Source of the DNA: Candidatus Gastranaerophilales bacterium
Lineage (GTDB): Bacteria > Cyanobacteriota > Vampirovibrionia > Gastranaerophilales > Gastranaerophilaceae
Length of the DNA stretch: 64,000 bases
Assembly: GCA_944325875.1 (NCBI GenBank)
Contig: CALVBU010000001.1
Coordinates: 248,001-312,000, forward strand
Reading direction: 5' to 3'
Below the pieces are notes generated by a model. It saw nothing but the letters and a program-made list of their open reading frames with translations. It had not been told where the DNA came from and made no database searches. This document shows, piece after piece, positions 25,191 through 35,142 of the stretch (the stretch's first letter is position 1; every line of letters begins with the position of its first letter). The position numbers were made by a program, and so were the translations under genes.

Positions 25191-25802
25191 TTATTTCTCA
25201 AATAACTTTCCGCTTTCAACAACAACCGGAATTGCTCTAACAACACAAAATAGAATAGCAATCCAAGCTAAAACTATTGCGATAATACTTACAGGAAACG
25301 CAATTGCAGTATCTAATCTTGGAGTAGTTGCAATAATCAACAATACAAAAGCTGCAACCTTAGCTACTGCATAGCTTATTCTCATAAATTTGGAAGCACA
25401 AATAAATCTTCCCCAAGAAGTAGACTGCATAGATTTATCACCAAAAGCTGTCATGCCTTTTGATAAAGCAACACTTCTTATACTGTCAGTCGTAAAGGCT
25501 CTTGTTATACAAACAATAGGGAACCAAAGAGGTAATAATCCAAAATATGCAAAAGCAATCCAATAAGAAGCTTCTACAATTCTATCACCCATAATATCCA
25601 AAACTGATCCAAGCTCAGATGCTTGATTATATTTTCTGGCAATATATCCATCGACTCCATCCATTGCAAAAGCGATTATAGTCAAAACCGCTGATAATAA
25701 ATACATTGATTTTGAATCAAAAAACAAAAGCCATATAGCCACAAATGCTACGAAAATTCTACTTATTGAAACGATATTAGCTGTATTATTTTTAATGTCC
25801 AT
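25191..25802 (-). CDS. CDP-alcohol phosphatidyltransferase
   Basis: 203 residues with about six membrane helices. The complete catalytic motif of the family is present: DG, AR, G and two Asp in DGVDGYIARKYNQ then ASELGSVLDIMGD (about residues 48-73). Members transfer a phosphatidyl group from CDP-diacylglycerol to an alcohol. PgsA-type (glycerol phosphate) is plausible, but the substrate cannot be told from the motif. GAGGA precedes the start. It is the second gene of the operon, 17 bases after the oxidoreductase. Confidence 0.88.
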   Translation of the reverse strand: MDIKNNTANIVSISRIFVAFVAIWLLFFDSKSMYLLSAVLTIIAFAMDGVDGYIARKYNQASELGSVLDIMGDRIVEASYWIAFAYFGLLPLWFPIVCITRAFTTDSIRSVALSKGMTAFGDKSMQSTSWGRFICASKFMRISYAVAKVAAFVLLIIATTPRLDTAIAFPVSIIAIVLAWIAILFCVVRAIPVVVESGKLFEK

Positions 25803-25819
25803 TTTACTAAATTCCTCTA

Positions 25820-26818
25820 CTATTTCTTTGTTCTTGATAATGCAAAATTAACTTTGTCTAAATATTTTCTTCTATCACCAAGCATAATTTTTTCAGCCTG
25901 TTCAAGAATAGTTGTAACCATAAATCCATTATCACCATCAGAACGAGCTTTTTTGCCTGATTCACAACAACTGATAAAATGTTGACATTCAAGTTTTAAT
26001 GGCTCAATTTCCAAATAATCTAAACTTATATTCTGCGAATTATCTTTCTTGAAATTATCATAAATAACTAATTTATTTTCTTGAACTGTATCATCTAAAA
26101 TCGCAGTAGCTTTTGTTCCTCTAACAAGAAGTTGAACATGTTTTTTAGGAGTAATCCAGCTATCTGAAATTTGTCCAACCATACCATCTTCAAATTCGAT
26201 ACTAATATGAGTAATATCCATAATATCATTTCTTTCAGAAGAACAGCCGACAGCAGAGATAATTCTTACAGGATCTTTACCAGTTACATAACTCATCATT
26301 GATACATCATGCGGAGCTAAATCCCACATAACACTTCTGTCATTTTTGAAGAAGTTAACATTTAATCTATCACTTTGAGCATAAACGATATCACCTAAAG
26401 CACCTTCTTCAATAAGCATTTTTAATCTATTAACAGCAGGGTGATAAAGCAACAAATGACCTACCATTAAAACAAGCCCTTTTTGATGAGCCAATTCTGT
26501 TAAATCTTTAGCTTCTTGAGCAACAGTAGAAATAGGTTTTTCAACATAAACATTCTTACCAGCCTCAAGCATAGCTTTAACAACTTTAAAATGTGTATGA
26601 CTTGGTGTAACGACAGCCACAGCTGTTATCTCAGGATTATTTATAATTTCATTAAAATCATTCGTGGTTTTTACGCCAGGATATTGCTCACGAACTTTTT
26701 CTAAATTACTTTCATCCAAATCACAAACTATCTCTAATACATTCAAATTATAAAAATTTCGGACAATATTTCTGCCCCATACTCCACAGCCGATAACTGC
26801 TATTCTCTGTTGTTTCAT
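25820..26818 (-). CDS. Gfo/Idh/MocA-family oxidoreductase
   Basis: 332 residues. The N-terminal Rossmann fold begins RIAVIGCGVWGRNIVRNF, with AVAVVTPSHTHF and VYVEKPIS (about 85-100) containing the conserved EKP. The C-terminal substrate domain includes DLAPHDVSMMSYVTGKDP (about 167). It resembles WlbA/WbpB-type sugar dehydrogenases of surface polysaccharide synthesis; the exact substrate is unknown. AGGGAT precedes the start. It heads the operon with the phosphatidyltransferase, trmL and nnrD; a glycosyltransferase gene lies upstream on the same strand. Confidence 0.88.
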   Translation of the reverse strand: MKQQRIAVIGCGVWGRNIVRNFYNLNVLEIVCDLDESNLEKVREQYPGVKTTNDFNEIINNPEITAVAVVTPSHTHFKVVKAMLEAGKNVYVEKPISTVAQEAKDLTELAHQKGLVLMVGHLLLYHPAVNRLKMLIEEGALGDIVYAQSDRLNVNFFKNDRSVMWDLAPHDVSMMSYVTGKDPVRIISAVGCSSERNDIMDITHISIEFEDGMVGQISDSWITPKKHVQLLVRGTKATAILDDTVQENKLVIYDNFKKDNSQNISLDYLEIEPLKLECQHFISCCESGKKARSDGDNGFMVTTILEQAEKIMLGDRRKYLDKVNFALSRTKK

Positions 26819-26900
26819 ATTTTATCCCTAACCTCTACTGTATTATTTCTCTATTTATATCATACGTTACACATAAATTTTTGCAAATATTTAAAATTGG

Positions 26901-27749
26901 TTAACCGCGCTGACTTTCTACACGAAGTTGATGCATAGTCTCACAACGTTCAAAAAATAGTTCTCTATCTTCTGGCGGATAACAATCAGCAAGTTTTTCC
27001 AATAATTCTCTAGGGAACTCTGAATCTCTTGCCATATATTCTAAAACATCATCATCCAGTCTTACTAAATGCTTATAATTCTTATAAAATATTGATTTAC
27101 ACTCTTGCATTGCCCTATCAGGATTTGCAAAAGCTTTTTCTCCTAATTTATAAGTTGTGTAATTTCCATCAAAATATATACCTCGATATTTCTTCATCAT
27201 TAAACGTATTATCATGTCGAATTCTGATAGAATTTTGAATTTTTCATCAAAATAATTTTCCTTTACCAAAACATCACGTTTAAAAAACATTGCTTGCCTT
27301 GCACAAGGCATAACCTGAAACGCATTATGCATTGCAGGCTGAAATAAAAATACAAACCCCTCAGGATGCCTACAATAAGCAGGAGAAAAAGTAAAATCAG
27401 CTTGATTAGCTTCCATTAAATTAACAACATCCTGGATTGCGGTAATATCATGAAAATAATCATCAACACTTAAAAAGCAAATATATTTTCCTTTTGCTCT
27501 CATTATACCCTTATTATATGCATGCACCTTGCTTGTATCTTTTTCCGAATAAAAATTTATATAACCTTTTGTCTTATATTCTTTTAATAAAACGTCAGTC
27601 TCATCTGTAGATGCACCATCAATTACAATATGTTCAATTTCAGGATAGGTCTGCTTATCAAGCAAATTTACCTGAAGATAAAAATCATCAGTTTGATCTT
27701 TATCAATTATATTTAAAGTAGTTGTAATAATAGATACTTTAGGGTCCAT
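26901..27749 (-). CDS. Family 2 glycosyltransferase
   Basis: 282 residues, soluble GT-A fold: VSIITTTLN at the start, IEHIVIDGASTDETDVLLKE (about 34-53), and the metal-binding FLSVDDYFH (about 94). The pattern fits GT2 enzymes of the WcaA type that add sugars to surface glycans. Strong ribosome site AGAGGAG. It is followed 82 bases later by the oxidoreductase gene, so the two may cooperate in surface glycan synthesis. Confidence 0.88.
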   Translation of the reverse strand: MDPKVSIITTTLNIIDKDQTDDFYLQVNLLDKQTYPEIEHIVIDGASTDETDVLLKEYKTKGYINFYSEKDTSKVHAYNKGIMRAKGKYICFLSVDDYFHDITAIQDVVNLMEANQADFTFSPAYCRHPEGFVFLFQPAMHNAFQVMPCARQAMFFKRDVLVKENYFDEKFKILSEFDMIIRLMMKKYRGIYFDGNYTTYKLGEKAFANPDRAMQECKSIFYKNYKHLVRLDDDVLEYMARDSEFPRELLEKLADCYPPEDRELFFERCETMHQLRVESQRG

Positions 27750-27913
27750 TCTTATATTCTCCTCTATGATAAGTATATCACGGGTAAGAGAGTTAGCCTA
27801 ATTGTAACAAGATGTAAATTTATATTTCAAAAACCCACAAAAATTTTTATTATGAGTTAACCTGTGAACAGGTTTATTAGGAGTTTATAGTAAGAATAAT
27901 TTTGGAGGCTGGT

Positions 27914-28738
27914 ATGAAAGATTCGACCTTGTCTATTAATCCTGCTGTCTCAACTATTGCTACAGGCGCTGCAATAGGAATGTGTACTGGTTTTGTATCA
28001 GCTCCTGATAAATATCCTTTAAAAAAATTATTAACGATGGATTCAGACACATTCACGAGTCTTTTTCCACAAAAAAAGATGAACATTCTTCAGCTTGATG
28101 CAATGCAAAAAATACAAAAAGCAACAGAAGAATATCTTGCTTCCGGAAAAACAGAAAAGGATGCAGTTAAAAATGCAGCAAGAAATTGGCGGGCTAAATT
28201 CAAAGCAATCCCAATTGATGAAACTCTTGCCCAAAACATAATCAACAAAAAAAATTACCTGCAAAAAGTTGCAGAAGATAATAATTTTGTTCTCATTAGA
28301 AAATATTACACCCAAACGAGAGAGCTTTTACTCCAAGATTTAGACAATCAATTTATGAGAGAATACTTTCATAAAATTGAAGAACAATACAAAATTGCGA
28401 AAAACAACCTAAAAAACCCAATTAAAGAATATCGAGCACTGATTAATCAAGCTTATGATGAAAGAGTTCGCCGACTAAAAGAAATGCCAAATAGAGGCAT
28501 TGAAATTAAAACAGCATTTGAAGACTTAAAAAAAGTTCTTGCTAAAAAAAGAACAATTTCTGCAAACAAACTTTATGAAATTACAAACAGACCAGAACTA
28601 AAAAAAGCTTATAAAACAATATCAGGATTTCTACCTAAAGCTAGAACCCGTGCAGCCATAAATGGCGCGTTATTACTATCGACACTGACAGCATTCGGGA
28701 TTATCTTCTTTAATCCGTCACCCCATAGTAAAAAATAG
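27914..28738 (+). CDS. Uncharacterised membrane-anchored protein
   Basis: 274 residues. Hydrophobic stretches near the N-terminus (about 10-30, NPAVSTIATGAAIGMCTGFV) and C-terminus (about 246-264, INGALLLSTLTAFGIIFFNP) flank a long Lys-rich helical, probably coiled-coil, middle. A hairpin of two anchored ends seems likely. The start is the ATG at 27914 with GGAGG five bases upstream; the TTG at 27902 is part of that site. A perfect inverted repeat AACCTGT-GA-ACAGGTT lies 40 bases upstream. No family recognised. Confidence 0.6.
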   Translation: MKDSTLSINPAVSTIATGAAIGMCTGFVSAPDKYPLKKLLTMDSDTFTSLFPQKKMNILQLDAMQKIQKATEEYLASGKTEKDAVKNAARNWRAKFKAIPIDETLAQNIINKKNYLQKVAEDNNFVLIRKYYTQTRELLLQDLDNQFMREYFHKIEEQYKIAKNNLKNPIKEYRALINQAYDERVRRLKEMPNRGIEIKTAFEDLKKVLAKKRTISANKLYEITNRPELKKAYKTISGFLPKARTRAAINGALLLSTLTAFGIIFFNPSPHSKK

Positions 28739-28746
28739 GTAGAATC

Positions 28747-28774
28747 AGAGTTGGAAAATCTTTCAACTCTTTTT
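28747..28774 (+). terminator. Intrinsic terminator
   Basis: AGAGTTG pairs with CAACTCT and is followed by four more T, eight bases after the stop of the gene at 27914. Confidence 0.75.
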
Positions 28775-28776
28775 CT

Positions 28777-30138
28777 TTAATAGAAATTATATACAGCACG
28801 CAAAATGTATTCTTCTAAAAGCTTTTTGTCATTAGGAGAAGATTTTGCATCGTTAATCATAATATCAAAAGCATAAGTTTTACCGCTTTGTGCTGTAATA
28901 TAACCAGTAATTGCACTTATATCAGAAAGGGTTCCGGTTTTTGCACGAAGATTATCTTTAAAATAAAGCATCCTATTTGCTAAAGTTCCTTCCCCTGCAG
29001 TAGGTAAAATATTTTTATACAAATCAAAACCAGGGAATTTAGATAAAGCAACAAGATAATCAGTCATAAAATTGGCACTCATAAGATTATTTTTAGAAAC
29101 ACCACTGCCATCAACTATTTTTATCTTTTCACAATTAACACCGATTTTTTTACAAAAAGCCTCAAACATTTTGACTGAAGAAGCAATAGAACCTGTATTA
29201 TTTACATACTTACCGCCTGCAATCTTGAATACAGATTCTGCAGCAGTATTATTACTGTTTTTTAGAATATCAGCAACAGCAATTTTTATAGGATGTTTAA
29301 TTGATGCAACTAAATATACATTATCACTTGGCAATTTTTTCTGAGAAATATTACCATAGTAATCAAGCTTTGCATCTTTTATTGCATCTTCTAACCTGAG
29401 TCTGAAATAACGTTTAGGATTAGGCACCGGAATCGGATAATATTGAATTTTAGAAACTGTACCCTTTACTGTTAATATATCAGGAGATATAGCATTATTA
29501 CGTTCAAATGTAATATCATTAACTTTCGTATCATCTGTTATAGCAAGATTCATAAAAGTTACCGGATAAAAGAACTTGGAATAAACATTTGCCGGTGCAC
29601 CATTACTTGTCGGAGCCACAAATATGTAAAGAAGGTTTCCATCCAAATTATAAGATCCGAATTTTGGCATTAATGGATTTAATTCATCATCCCATTGCCA
29701 GCCTTCGCCCCACATAACACCATCTACAATGTAATCATCAATATAGATTGCTTTTGGAGAAAGAATTTTCTTTGATTTAACCTCATTCATAAGAGTTGAT
29801 AAATCTTTCTCTCTTAAATAAGGATCCGCCCCAAGTTTTATGAATAACTCATTATTAGTATTTTTATAAACAGCTGTTTCAAAGTTGTAAGTTGGACCAA
29901 GAGTATAAAGAGATGCCGCCAAAGTAACAATTTTTTGAGTGGATGCAGGACTAACCAGTCTATCTTGGTTTAACTCATAAACAGTATTTCCAGACTCAAT
30001 ATCTTTTACTGATACTGAAATCGTATCACGACTGATTCCAGAAGAAGAAATTGCTTTATTTATATTATCAATGGCAAAAGCTGAAGAAAAAAGATTAGCA
30101 AAGAATAATACACCTAAAATACACAATAATTTTTTCAT
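28777..30138 (-). CDS. dacB: D-alanyl-D-alanine carboxypeptidase/endopeptidase, PBP4 type
   Basis: 453 residues with a signal peptide (MKKLLCILGVLFFANLFSSA, cleavage after AFA). Family S13 active-site motifs are all present: SxxK as STQK (Ser66, Lys69), SxN region in VDGSGVSKNNLMS (about 345), and KTG in RAKTGTLSDISAITGY (about 398). The large insert between SxxK and SxN is typical of PBP4. It trims or cleaves D-Ala-linked peptidoglycan peptides in the periplasm. The start overlaps the nitrilase stop by 4 bases. Confidence 0.93.
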   Translation of the reverse strand: MKKLLCILGVLFFANLFSSAFAIDNINKAISSSGISRDTISVSVKDIESGNTVYELNQDRLVSPASTQKIVTLAASLYTLGPTYNFETAVYKNTNNELFIKLGADPYLREKDLSTLMNEVKSKKILSPKAIYIDDYIVDGVMWGEGWQWDDELNPLMPKFGSYNLDGNLLYIFVAPTSNGAPANVYSKFFYPVTFMNLAITDDTKVNDITFERNNAISPDILTVKGTVSKIQYYPIPVPNPKRYFRLRLEDAIKDAKLDYYGNISQKKLPSDNVYLVASIKHPIKIAVADILKNSNNTAAESVFKIAGGKYVNNTGSIASSVKMFEAFCKKIGVNCEKIKIVDGSGVSKNNLMSANFMTDYLVALSKFPGFDLYKNILPTAGEGTLANRMLYFKDNLRAKTGTLSDISAITGYITAQSGKTYAFDIMINDAKSSPNDKKLLEEYILRAVYNFY

Positions 30139-30959
30139 ACAGTTTTTACCTCATAATTTTCTCTAATATCCTTGAGTATAGTACAAATTTTACGATATTC
30201 ATACATATTTGAAAAATCAATTTTACATGACATAATACCTTCTCTTTGATCTTTAATTTCAGCAATTGTCTCACCGCAATAATCAAAAATTCTTGAATGT
30301 CCTATGTTAAAATCATCATCTTTAATTCTGCCTGATTGTGTAAGTGCAATCATATAACACTGATTTTCTACAGCCCTTGCCCCTGTAAGATATTCCCAAG
30401 GAATAGGTTTCTTTAACCCCCAAGCTGCCATATTCACGAGCAAATCTGCCCCAGCAAGCCTGTATGCTCTGAATATTTCAGGAAATCTTATGTCATAACA
30501 AATCGTAAGCCCGATATTAAATCCTTCAATATTCACCATAACAGGGCTATCTCCAACTTTTATAAAATCACCCTCACTACAACCACAATATGAATATAAA
30601 TGATTTTTTGAATAAGTAGCAATTAATTTTCCATCCCTGTTAATAACAGGACAGGTATTCAAAGATTTACCATCCTTACATTTTTGAATAAAACTTCCAC
30701 CAAGAATATTCACATTATACTGCCTTGCTATAGCAGACAAAAATTGAATAGTCTCACAATTATCAATATACTCAGCACACTTAGGAAAATCTTCACAAGA
30801 CCAACCAACAGTCCATACTTCAGGTAAAACTAACAAATCAGTATCAGGAGATAATTCGTTACTTATAATCTTTTCAACCTTAGAATAATTAGCTTTTCTG
30901 TCTCCAATAACGGACTGCATCTGCAAAGCTGCAACATTTAAGACTTTTGCTTTTTCCAT
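30135..30959 (-). CDS. Carbon-nitrogen hydrolase (nitrilase superfamily)
   Basis: 274 residues with the full Glu-Lys-Cys triad: Glu47 in LPEVW, Lys118 in YSKNHLY and Cys154 in GLTICYDIRFPE. The last motif resembles omega-amidases and YafV-like repair amidases, so cleavage of deaminated glutamine/glutathione products is a reasonable guess; substrate not proven. It overlaps the acyltransferase gene upstream by 22 bases and the dacB gene downstream by 4, indicating one operon. Confidence 0.88.
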   Translation of the reverse strand: MEKAKVLNVAALQMQSVIGDRKANYSKVEKIISNELSPDTDLLVLPEVWTVGWSCEDFPKCAEYIDNCETIQFLSAIARQYNVNILGGSFIQKCKDGKSLNTCPVINRDGKLIATYSKNHLYSYCGCSEGDFIKVGDSPVMVNIEGFNIGLTICYDIRFPEIFRAYRLAGADLLVNMAAWGLKKPIPWEYLTGARAVENQCYMIALTQSGRIKDDDFNIGHSRIFDYCGETIAEIKDQREGIMSCKIDFSNMYEYRKICTILKDIRENYEVKTV

Positions 30960-31657
30960 AATTTATTTTTTTTCGCCTCCCTGTAGACATCGGGAGCTTT
31001 TTTCTGCAAAGCTTCCAAAGAGTTTTTTAATTTTAATTTTATATCCGCATAATCTTCATTAGTTAAATTTTCAGGAACATAAATAGGCTCCCCATAAAGA
31101 TTAACAATCTCCGCATTACCAATCGGAGCAGTCATTTTATCCCAAGATGGGAACGTGAAAAACATCTTATCTTTTGAATACCATATCATTGGCACAATAG
31201 GCGCTCCAGACTTTTGCGCGAGCTTAATCACCCCATTTTTTACAGAATGGTAAGGACCACGAGGACCATCAACAGTAATCGCAACGCATTCTCCAGATTT
31301 CAACTTGGAAATCATTTGCATAGAAGCTTCTACAGCACCTCTACTTTTAGAAGAACCTCTGACCGTTTTAAAACCTAAAGATTCACAACCTGCAGCAACA
31401 ATATCACCGTCAATTGAAGTGCTAATTAAAAAATTTACATTTTCTTTGTTCTTTACACCATAAATAGCAAATTGATCTGAATGCCACATAGCATAAATAC
31501 AAGGATTTATATACGGATTATCAAACTCAATAATATGCGTAAAATGCTTTTGCATTTGCATATATCCGATAATAATGTTCTTGAAAAATTGAATATTCTC
31601 TCTGTTAACCAATCTTACCATGTCATTCTTTATAACATAAAGTAATTTTCTTTGCAA
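30938..31657 (-). CDS. DUF374-family lysophospholipid-acyltransferase-like protein
   Basis: 239 residues. The DUF374 signature is clear: CIYAMWHSDQFAIYG (about 52-66), ISTSIDGDIVA, LGFKTVRGSSKSRGAVEASM (about 93-112), TVDGPRGPYHSVKNGVIKLA (about 128-147) and VPMIWYSKDKMFF. Related to LpxL/PlsC-type acyltransferases, often acting on lipid A or other lipids of diderms. The start is uncertain: the TTG at 31657 gives the full family-like N-terminus, while the first ATG is at 31621; neither has a good ribosome site. First gene of the operon with the nitrilase and dacB. Confidence 0.85.
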   Translation of the reverse strand: MQRKLLYVIKNDMVRLVNRENIQFFKNIIIGYMQMQKHFTHIIEFDNPYINPCIYAMWHSDQFAIYGVKNKENVNFLISTSIDGDIVAAGCESLGFKTVRGSSKSRGAVEASMQMISKLKSGECVAITVDGPRGPYHSVKNGVIKLAQKSGAPIVPMIWYSKDKMFFTFPSWDKMTAPIGNAEIVNLYGEPIYVPENLTNEDYADIKLKLKNSLEALQKKAPDVYREAKKNKLWKKQKS

Positions 31658-31695
31658 AAATGGCCAAAAACTTAATTCTCATCTATTTAACGTAC

Positions 31696-31723
31696 TTGCG
31701 TAAAAAGTTTTTTGCGGTATAAT
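31696..31723 (+). promoter_or_regulatory. Promoter of the tig-clpPX-polA run
   Basis: TTGCGT, a 16-base spacer, then a perfect TATAAT. The start near 31730 gives a leader of about 33 bases with AAGGGA ahead of the tig ATG. Confidence 0.7.
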
Positions 31724-31762
31724 CGGGGCAGATACATGTATATAATAGATAAGGGAAAGACA

Positions 31763-33076
31763 ATGAAAGTTACAGTTGAAAATGAAAAAGAGAATCTAGT
31801 CAAATTAAATATCACAATACCTGCTGAAGAAGCTACAAACGCATATAACTCAGCAGTAAAAAGAATTTCACAACACGTGAGTATCGACGGTTTCAGAATG
31901 GGTAAAGCTCCAAGAAATATGGTAGAAGCTCGTGTAGGAGTAGAAAGAATTAAACAAGAAGCTATTGAATCAATTATGCCTAAGGCTGTTAATGAAGCAG
32001 TAGCTGAAAATAAATTGGATTTAATCACTCAACCATACATCACTTCTTACGATTTTGAATTAGGAAAAGATCTAAACGTTACAGTTAGCGTAGAAACTCG
32101 TCCTGAAGTAAAACTTGGTGAATATAAAAGCTTAACAGTTGAAGCTGATGACGTTCCTGAAAGAACAGATGCTTATGATAAAGCTATCGAAAACTTACAA
32201 AACCAATTTGCTGAAGAAAAATTAGTTACTGGCAGAAAAACTACAGGAACAGATATCGTAAATATTGACTTTGATGGTTCTTCTAACGGTGAAAAAATCA
32301 AAGGCGGAGAAGCTAAAGGTTACAGATTAGACCTTGGACACTCAAACTTCATTCCTGGATTTGCTGAACAATTAGTAGGCAAAGATGCTGGTGAAGAATT
32401 TGATATTGACGTTACATTCCCAGAAGACTATCACGATGAAAAATTAAAAGGTCAAAAAGCAACATTTAAAATCAAAATCAATGAAATAAAAGAAAGAGTT
32501 CTACCAGAAATTAATGATGAATTTGCACAAAAAGTAGGACTTGAAAATCTTGAAGCATTGAAAGCTGATATTAAGAGCCATCTTGATCAAACAAGAGAAA
32601 ATGCAAAAAGAGCAAATGCAGAAAATGCTGTATTCAAAAAAGTTATAGATGCAGCTGAAGTTGAAATCTCTGAAAGAATGATTGAAAGAGAAGCTCAGTC
32701 TTTACTTGCTGAATATAAAAACAGACTAGCTGCTCAAGGCATCACTTGGGAAATGATGACAAAAGCTCAAAGTGAAGATGAAATAATGAAAACTATCCGT
32801 GAAGATGCTAAAAGCAGAATTAAAAATTCTTTAGTAATAGATAAAATTGCAAAAGAAGAAAAAATCACACTTGCGCAAGAAGATATTACAAAGAAATTTG
32901 ACCAATTAGGTGCAGCATACGGAGTTTCACCAAAAGAAATTATTCAACAAATAAGCAAAAATCCTGAAATCTTAAGCTCACTATCACAACAAGCAATGAA
33001 TGATAAAGTAAAAGAATTCTTGATGAACAATAACAAAGTTGAATACGTAGCACCAAAAGAAGTGGAAAAAAAATAA
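31763..33076 (+). CDS. tig: Trigger factor
   Basis: 437 residues. Ribosome-bound chaperone and peptidyl-prolyl isomerase. The N-terminal ribosome-binding domain contains IDGFRMGKAPRNMVEARVG (about 44-62, the GFRxGxxP signature). The central FKBP domain (about 150-235, DIVNIDFDGSSNGEKIKGGE, then FIPGFAEQLVGKDAGEEFDI) and the C-terminal helical cradle follow. The start is the ATG at 31763 with AAGGGA; the TTG at 31712 lies inside the promoter. clpP and clpX follow directly, the common tig-clpP-clpX order. Confidence 0.95.
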   Translation: MKVTVENEKENLVKLNITIPAEEATNAYNSAVKRISQHVSIDGFRMGKAPRNMVEARVGVERIKQEAIESIMPKAVNEAVAENKLDLITQPYITSYDFELGKDLNVTVSVETRPEVKLGEYKSLTVEADDVPERTDAYDKAIENLQNQFAEEKLVTGRKTTGTDIVNIDFDGSSNGEKIKGGEAKGYRLDLGHSNFIPGFAEQLVGKDAGEEFDIDVTFPEDYHDEKLKGQKATFKIKINEIKERVLPEINDEFAQKVGLENLEALKADIKSHLDQTRENAKRANAENAVFKKVIDAAEVEISERMIEREAQSLLAEYKNRLAAQGITWEMMTKAQSEDEIMKTIREDAKSRIKNSLVIDKIAKEEKITLAQEDITKKFDQLGAAYGVSPKEIIQQISKNPEILSSLSQQAMNDKVKEFLMNNNKVEYVAPKEVEKK

Positions 33077-33115
33077 GACAATAAATATAATGAAATAAGA
33101 AAGGGAAATTAAATC

Positions 33116-33706
33116 ATGAGTTTTGTACCTGTAGTAATAGAACAATCAAGCCGCGGCGAGCGTTCATTCGATATATTCTCAAGACTATTGAGAGAAAGAA
33201 TTATCTTTTTAGGAACACCTATTGATGATATGGTAGCGAACCTTGTAGTGGCACAGCTTTTATTGCTGGACAGTGAAAACCCAGAAAAAGATATTATGTT
33301 ATATATCAACAGCCCTGGGGGTAGCGTTACTGCAGGATTTGCAATTTATGATACAATGCAACACATAAGAGCAGATGTTTCAACCATTTGTTTGGGACAA
33401 GCTGCTTCTATGGGTGCATTCCTACTTTCTTCAGGTACAAAAGGAAAAAGATTAGCACTACCACACTCAAGAGTGCTTATCCACCAACCTTTAGGCGGTG
33501 CTCAAGGTCAAGCTACCGATATAGAAATTCAAGCTGCTGAAATTATAAGAATTAAGAAATCATTAAATGAAATCTTGGCTTCAAATACAGGTCAATCTAT
33601 CAAAAAAATTGAAAAAGATACTGACAGAGATTACATAATGACACCAGCAGAAGCTCTTGAATACGGTATGATTGATAAAATCGTTACACGTGATGCTATA
33701 AAATAG
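33116..33706 (+). CDS. clpP: ATP-dependent Clp protease proteolytic subunit
   Basis: 196 residues, the normal length. Catalytic triad Ser98 (GQAASMGAF), His123 (LIHQPLGG) and Asp172 (TDRDYIM). Forms the tetradecameric chamber that works with ClpX. It begins 39 bases after tig, with an AAGGGAAA site, and is followed 93 bases later by clpX. Confidence 0.97.
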   Translation: MSFVPVVIEQSSRGERSFDIFSRLLRERIIFLGTPIDDMVANLVVAQLLLLDSENPEKDIMLYINSPGGSVTAGFAIYDTMQHIRADVSTICLGQAASMGAFLLSSGTKGKRLALPHSRVLIHQPLGGAQGQATDIEIQAAEIIRIKKSLNEILASNTGQSIKKIEKDTDRDYIMTPAEALEYGMIDKIVTRDAIK

Positions 33707-33799
33707 ATTGGATATTTAAGAGTTCACAACAAACGATTAAATAAATAATAGTAATACAAATGTTACCGTATAAACAAATACGGAAGAGGTTAAGAAAAT

Positions 33800-35107
33800 A
33801 TGCCAAAGCATGATGACAGCAGATTAAAATGTTCGTTTTGTGGAAAATCACAGGACCAAGTAAAAAAACTTATAGCAGGTCCTGAGGTATATATTTGTGA
33901 TGAATGTGTAGAACTTTGTAACGAGATTCTTGATGAAGAATTCTTTGAAAACAAAGAAAAAGACGGTGAAAAAACTGATGAAATTACATCAGAAAAACCG
34001 ATACCAAAACCTCACGAAATAAAAGCATACCTTGATCAATACATAATCGGACAGGATGATGCTAAAAAAGTTTTATCAGTTGCAGTGTATAACCACTACA
34101 AACGATTAAAACATAACCAATCTGCTGACTTAAAGAATAATGTTGAAATCCAAAAATCAAATATTCTTTTAGTTGGACCGACAGGTTCTGGTAAAACTTT
34201 GCTTGCTCAGACTTTGGCAAAAATGCTTGATGTACCGTTTGCAGTTGCAGATGCTACAACTTTAACTGAAGCCGGCTATGTAGGTGATGATGTAGAAAAT
34301 ATTCTTTTAAGATTATATCAAAATGCTGATTTTGATTCAGCTAAAGCTGAGAGAGGAATTATATATATTGATGAAATAGATAAAATTTCTAGAAAATCAG
34401 AAAACACATCAATTACAAGAGACGTATCCGGTGAAGGTGTACAACAAGCTTTATTAAAAATGATAGAAGGTACAGTAGCTCATGTACCACCTCAGGGCGG
34501 AAGAAAACACCCTCATCAGGAATTTATAGAAGTAGATACTTCAAATATTCTATTCATAGTTGGTGGTGCTTTTGTAGGTCTTGAAAAAATTATCGAAAGA
34601 CGTGCTCAAGTTGGAAGCTCTGTTGGATTTGGCGCAAAAGCTCCTATGTCACAAGCAGAAAAAGAAGCTAATGCCGCTAAATTATTAAAGAAATTACAAC
34701 CAGATGACTTGCTTAAATTTGGTTTGATTCCAGAATTTATTGGACGTATCCCAACATATGCAGTTCTTGATCCGTTAAATGAAAAAACTTTAAAAATGAT
34801 TTTGACAGAACCAAAAAATGCGGTATTAAAACAATACAAATGCTTACTTGAAATGGATGGAGTTGACCTAGACTTTGAACCAGAAGCTATTGATTTAATC
34901 GCTCAAGAAGCATTAAAGAGAAATACTGGAGCAAGAGCATTAAGAGCAATAGTTGAAGAGATTATGCTTGATATAATGTACGATGTTCCATCAAAAGAAA
35001 ACAACGGCAAATTCCTTGTTACCGCAGAAATGGTAAAAAACAGAAACTCGGGGGAGTTAATACAGCTGCCGACTAAAAACGACAGCTCTAAAGAAATTAC
35101 AGCTTAA
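33800..35107 (+). CDS. clpX: ATP-dependent Clp protease ATP-binding subunit ClpX
   Basis: 435 residues. Zinc-binding domain with Cys11, Cys14, Cys33 and Cys36. AAA+ core with Walker A GPTGSGKT (about 125-132), Walker [11 protein letters not shown] (about 188) and sensor-2 [11 protein letters not shown] near 378. IGF-type ClpP-docking loop region around [19 protein letters not shown] to GSSVGFGAK. Unfolds substrates and feeds them to ClpP encoded just upstream. An AAGAGG ribosome site precedes the start. Confidence 0.97.
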   Translation: MPKHDDSRLKCSFCGKSQDQVKKLIAGPEVYICDECVELCNEILDEEFFENKEKDGEKTDEITSEKPIPKPHEIKAYLDQYIIGQDDAKKVLSVAVYNHYKRLKHNQSADLKNNVEIQKSNILLVGPTGSGKTLLAQTLAKMLDVPFAVADATTLTEAGYVGDDVENILLRLYQNADFDSAKAERGIIYIDEIDKISRKSENTSITRDVSGEGVQQALLKMIEGTVAHVPPQGGRKHPHQEFIEVDTSNILFIVGGAFVGLEKIIERRAQVGSSVGFGAKAPMSQAEKEANAAKLLKKLQPDDLLKFGLIPEFIGRIPTYAVLDPLNEKTLKMILTEPKNAVLKQYKCLLEMDGVDLDFEPEAIDLIAQEALKRNTGARALRAIVEEIMLDIMYDVPSKENNGKFLVTAEMVKNRNSGELIQLPTKNDSSKEITA

Positions 35108-35142
35108 TAAAGTTTTTTACCGTCACAATATTAGGACTGGAT

